DNA of 7,568 bases from Chloroflexia bacterium. GTDB taxonomy: Bacteria; Chloroflexota; Chloroflexia; QHBQ01; JADMIH01. Positions within the stretch are counted from its first letter, which is position 1, and each line of letters begins with the position of its first letter. Position numbers and translations under genes: made by a program. Positions 5,483 to 7,568 of this stretch are shown here, one piece after another. The stretch is taken from assembly GCA_025927935.1 (NCBI GenBank), contig JAICKM010000327.1, positions 1 to 7,568 of the forward strand, written 5' to 3'. The notes beneath the pieces are model-generated. The model made no database searches. It was not told the origin of the DNA and saw nothing but the letters and a program-made list of their open reading frames with translations.

Positions 5483-6850
5483 CTACTGAATATCGTCGGC
5501 GTGGCGCGTGCGGAAGATCAGGTTGATCGGCGTACCCTCAAAGCCAAACGCTTCGCGCAACTGGTTTTCCAGGAAGCGCTTATAAGAGAAATGCACGGCT
5601 TCGGCATCGTTGACAAAAAAGACGAAGGTTGGCGGGCTTGTCTCGGCCTGCGTGGCATAGAGAAACTTGACCCACTTGCCCGGCTTCGAGGGCGGGGGAT
5701 GCGCGGTCGTCGCCTCTTTCATCAGCTTGTTCAACTGGGCTGTGGGCACCCGCTTGGTGCGCTCGGCGGCCACGCGCAACGCCTCCGGCAGCACCTTGTT
5801 CGTGCGCTGCCCGAATTTGGCGGAAATAAACAGGAACGGCACGTAGGGAATAAAGTTCAGTTCCTGCCGCAACTTGGCGGTGAACTCAGTCAACGTGTGG
5901 CTGTCTTTCTCGACCAGGTCCCACTTGTTCACGATCAGGACCATGCTTTTAAACTGCTCCAGCACATACCCGGCGATATGGGTGTCCTGCGCGGTAATGC
6001 CCTCGGTGGCATCGATCAGCAACAGCACCACATCGGCGCGCGTGATCGCGCGGAGGGTGCGGATCACGCTATACTTCTCGACGCCCGACTCGATGTGGCC
6101 GCGGCGGCGGATACCCGCCGTGTCGATCAGCGTGATCTGGCGCGCATCCTCGCCCTCGCCGTAGGTCAGTTCTGTGTCAATAGCGTCGCGCGTGGTGCCC
6201 GGCACATCGCTCACAATCACCCGTTCCTGGCCCAGCAACGCGTTAAGCAGGCGCGACTTGCCTACATTGGGCCGGCCCACCAGGGCGATGCGCGTGACAT
6301 TCTCGTCCTCTTCTTCCTCGCCGGGCGGCGGGAAAGCGGCCACGATTTCGTCAAGCAGGTCGCCGGTGTTCACGGCATGATGCGCGGAGATAGGCATGGG
6401 GTCGCCGAGGCCGAGCTGGTAGAATTCGACGGCGTTCAGGCGGCGCTCTTCGCTCTCGGCCTTGTTCGCGGCCACAATGACCGGCTTGGCCGACTTGCGC
6501 AAAACCTCGGAGATTTCCTCATCGGCGCCGGTCAGGCCGCTACGGGCATCGACCATGAACAGCACCACGTCCGCCTCTTCGATAGCGGCCTGGGCCTGCT
6601 CGCGGGTGCGCCGCACGATCTCCTCGCTCGATAGCTCGATCTCGCCCGGCAACGTCTCGTCCAGCACCAGGCCGCCGGTATCGATGACGGTAAACTCCAC
6701 GCCATTCCATTCGGCATCGCCGTACAGGCGGTCGCGGGTAGTCCCCGGCTGGTCCTGGACGATCGCCATCTGCTCACCGACCAGGCGGTTGAACAGCGAC
6801 GACTTGCCCACATTAGGCCGGCCGACAATTGCAAGGACGGGTTTAGCCAT
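5483..6850 (-). CDS. der: ribosome-associated GTPase Der (EngA)
   Basis: This 455-residue protein has the unique Der layout: two GTPase domains in tandem and a C-terminal KH-like domain. Der binds the 50S precursor and is needed for late large-subunit assembly; it is usually essential. GTPase 1 has GRPNVGKSS (10-18), PGTTRD (35-40), DTGG (57-60) and a G4 motif reading NKAE (129-132) rather than the usual NKxD. GTPase 2 has GRPNVGKSR (192-200), PGTTRD (217-222), DTAG (243-246), NKWD (308-311) and SAK (343-345). An acidic linker, about 178-184, joins the two. The KH-like part spans about 355-450 and includes FVFFVNDAEAVHFSYKRFLENQ spread over 409-430. The ATG at 6848-6850 has a modest AGGA about 8 nt upstream. 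It appears monocistronic, transcribed from the promoter at 6906-6934, which is divergent from the tRNA gene. Confidence 0.97.
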   Translation of the reverse strand: MAKPVLAIVGRPNVGKSSLFNRLVGEQMAIVQDQPGTTRDRLYGDAEWNGVEFTVIDTGGLVLDETLPGEIELSSEEIVRRTREQAQAAIEEADVVLFMVDARSGLTGADEEISEVLRKSAKPVIVAANKAESEERRLNAVEFYQLGLGDPMPISAHHAVNTGDLLDEIVAAFPPPGEEEEDENVTRIALVGRPNVGKSRLLNALLGQERVIVSDVPGTTRDAIDTELTYGEGEDARQITLIDTAGIRRRGHIESGVEKYSVIRTLRAITRADVVLLLIDATEGITAQDTHIAGYVLEQFKSMVLIVNKWDLVEKDSHTLTEFTAKLRQELNFIPYVPFLFISAKFGQRTNKVLPEALRVAAERTKRVPTAQLNKLMKEATTAHPPPSKPGKWVKFLYATQAETSPPTFVFFVNDAEAVHFSYKRFLENQLREAFGFEGTPINLIFRTRHADDIQ

Positions 6851-6905
6851 AGCGTTGGTCCTGTTCCACTAAAAGCGACAGATGGGGCTGCGATTACAGC
6901 GCCTT

Positions 6906-6934
6906 ATTATACTCGATAGCCCCCCGCCCCGCAA
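6906..6934 (-). promoter_or_regulatory. predicted der promoter
   Basis: On the minus strand TATAAT (complement of 6906-6911) lies 17 nt from TTGCGG (complement of 6929-6934). The -10 is perfect and the -35 keeps only TTG plus correct spacing. The predicted leader is about 50 nt. Confidence 0.6.
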
Positions 6935-6945
6935 CTTTCCCCGGA

Positions 6946-6957
6946 TTGGCTAGCCAA
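6946..6957. promoter_or_regulatory. 12-bp perfect palindrome upstream of the tRNA promoter
   Basis: TTGGCTAGCCAA is its own reverse complement. It lies between the der and tRNA-Lys promoters, and overlaps the best -35 candidate of the latter (TAGCCA, 6951-6956, 18 nt from the -10). This is a reasonable operator shape, but a palindrome of this size can also arise by chance. Confidence 0.35.
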
Positions 6958-6971
6958 GGGCAACGGAAATA

Positions 6972-6980
6972 TGCTATAAT
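6972..6980 (+). promoter_or_regulatory. extended -10 promoter of tRNA-Lys
   Basis: TGCTATAAT ends 20 nt before the mature tRNA, so transcription should start near 6987 with a leader of about 14 nt for RNase P removal. The leader contains a tandem GCGCAA hexamer just before the tRNA. Confidence 0.75.
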
Positions 6981-7000
6981 GCAAAGCGCGCAAGCGCAAG

Positions 7001-7072
7001 GAGCCCATAGCTCAGCGGTAGAGCATCTGACTTTTAATCAGGGGGTCCTGGGTTCGAATCCCAGTGGGCTCA
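7001..7072 (+). tRNA. tRNA-Lys (anticodon TTT)
   Basis: A full cloverleaf can be drawn. Acceptor GAGCCCA (7001-7007) pairs with TGGGCTC (7065-7071). D stem GCTC (7010-7013) pairs with GAGC (7021-7024). Anticodon stem TCTGA (7026-7030) pairs with TCAGG (7038-7042) with one G-T pair. The loop CTTTTAA puts TTT at 7033-7035, reading lysine AAA/AAG. T stem CTGGG (7048-7052) pairs with CCCAG (7060-7064) around TTCGAAT. The discriminator is A7072. The following bases are CCC, so the CCA tail is not encoded and must be added after transcription. The 3' half is a common attachment site for integrases, and one lies next door. Confidence 0.98.
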
Positions 7073-7103
7073 CCCCAAAATTAATCTAATAGTAGTATAG
7101 TTG

Positions 7104-7137
7104 AAAGGCCCGGTGAAGATGTTCACCGGGCCTTTTT
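7104..7137 (+). terminator. strong Rho-independent terminator after tRNA-Lys
   Basis: GGCCCGGTGAA (7107-7117), loop GATG, TTCACCGGGCC (7122-7132) form a perfect 11-bp stem. AAA on the left and TTT on the right extend it to 14 bp, followed by TTTTT (7133-7137). The A-run on the left gives a weaker T-run on the other strand, so it may also stop leftward transcription from the integrase gene. Confidence 0.93.
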
Positions 7138-7142
7138 GTCGA

Positions 7143-7165
7143 AATGTAGCCAATAATGTAGCCAA
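7143..7165. repeat. 12-nt tandem direct repeat between tRNA and integrase gene
   Basis: AATGTAGCCAA occurs at 7143-7153 and again at 7155-7165, in phase with a 12-nt period. It sits 25 nt beyond the integrase stop codon, inside the presumed element end. Short direct repeats here are what arm-type integrase or excisionase binding sites look like; no binding is proven. Confidence 0.6.
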
Positions 7166-7190
7166 ACTCAAAAAAGTCTTCGCAGCGCCG

Positions 7191-7568
7191 CTAGTCGTTC
7201 CCCGTCAGCGCCCGATCCATGCTGTTGGCGACCTCTTCTTCGCCTTGCTCATAGACATGCCCGTAGAGGTTCATGGTTAGGCTGATCTGGCTGTGACCTA
7301 ACGCTTCCATGACGGCGCGCGGATGGACGCCCTGAGAAATGAGCAGGCTGGCCGCGCTATGCCGTAAATCATGGAGCCGAATATGGCCTAATCCGGCCCG
7401 TTCCAGCGCCTTTTGGAACCGGCGATTGATGTTGCGTGGGTCAAGAGGAGTGCCGACAGTGCTCGCGAACACCAACCCGCTGTCCTGCCAGCGGTCGCCG
7501 GCCAGCAAGCGATCCTCTAGCTGACGAACTTTATGCGCCTTGAGTGCTGCCATCGTGAGGCCCGGCAG
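7191..7568 (-). CDS. tyrosine recombinase / site-specific integrase, C-terminal catalytic part
   Basis: The frame is open to the right edge, five codons beyond an internal ATG at 7551-7553, so the N-terminus is cut off by the window. That ATG is unlikely to be the start, because the core-binding half and the first part of the catalytic domain are missing. Counting from that Met, the tyrosine-recombinase signatures are HDLRHSAASL (61-70, with H61 and R64), LGHSQISLTMNLYGH (85-99, with H87) and the nucleophile Y97. The stop is TAG at 7191-7193. Such enzymes cut and rejoin DNA at attachment sites through a 3'-phosphotyrosine link. Lying against a tRNA gene and reading toward it, it probably belongs to a prophage, integrative element or genomic island that extends to the right. 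The catalytic first Arg and Lys cannot be checked here. The RHxxY core that is visible is intact, so nothing indicates an inactive remnant. Confidence 0.93.
   Translation of the reverse strand: MPGLTMAALKAHKVRQLEDRLLAGDRWQDSGLVFASTVGTPLDPRNINRRFQKALERAGLGHIRLHDLRHSAASLLISQGVHPRAVMEALGHSQISLTMNLYGHVYEQGEEEVANSMDRALTGND

Noticed and set aside
5501..6634. A 377-codon open frame on the plus strand opposite der.
   Set aside because: It is a shadow of der with the same composition bias and no promoter or ribosome binding site.
7077..7190. A CRISPR array or toxin gene in the AT-rich spacer before the integrase.
   Set aside because: Only two short repeat copies 12 nt apart with no spacers, and no open frame with a ribosome binding site.

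Overview
The window is GC-rich bacterial chromosome with dense, well-spaced genes and clear TATAAT-type -10 elements. Tandem S-layer homology repeats carrying a Cys-containing insert, together with general codon style, remind me of Chloroflexota (green non-sulfur bacteria). That is inference; no single sequence here proves the phylum.

Layout from left to right: (1) 2-337 (+), the C-terminal end of a surface protein with SLH repeats, followed by a short spacer holding two related palindromic elements. (2) 441-1019 (+), an orphan helical protein. (3) 1064-4156 (-), a tight operon transcribed glyA, upp, then a WecA/TagO-type glycosyl-1-phosphate transferase, from a good sigma-70-like promoter at about 4240-4268. 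(4) A divergent regulatory region, 4157-4460, with a second promoter facing right and a leader containing three consecutive perfect hairpins. (5) 4461-about 4880 (+), an all-helical protein that I do not firmly recognise. Its open frame runs on improbably into the next gene, which suggests a frameshift or a lost stop. (6) 4975-5397 (+), an orphan 140-aa protein with its own extended -10 promoter. (7) A strong nested inverted repeat between convergent genes. (8) 5483-6850 (-), der, the double-GTPase ribosome assembly factor. (9) 7001-7072 (+), tRNA-Lys(TTT), followed by a perfect Rho-independent terminator. (10) 7191-7568 (-), the catalytic C-terminus of a tyrosine recombinase that runs off the right edge. 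This is the usual arrangement at the end of an element integrated into a tRNA gene.

The core genes are housekeeping: one-carbon and serine/glycine metabolism (glyA), uracil salvage (upp), initiation of a lipid-linked cell-envelope glycan (wecA/tagO type), 50S maturation (der) and a lysine tRNA. GlyA, Upp and the transferase are probably cotranscribed, since the gaps are 12 and 3 nt. They share a growth-related theme rather than one pathway.

Nothing here clearly amounts to an undescribed defence or other exotic system. The best leads are the tRNA/integrase junction with its 12-nt tandem repeat, the structured leader between the divergent promoters, the overlapping and probably frameshifted reading frame at 4461-5153, and the palindromic intergenic elements.
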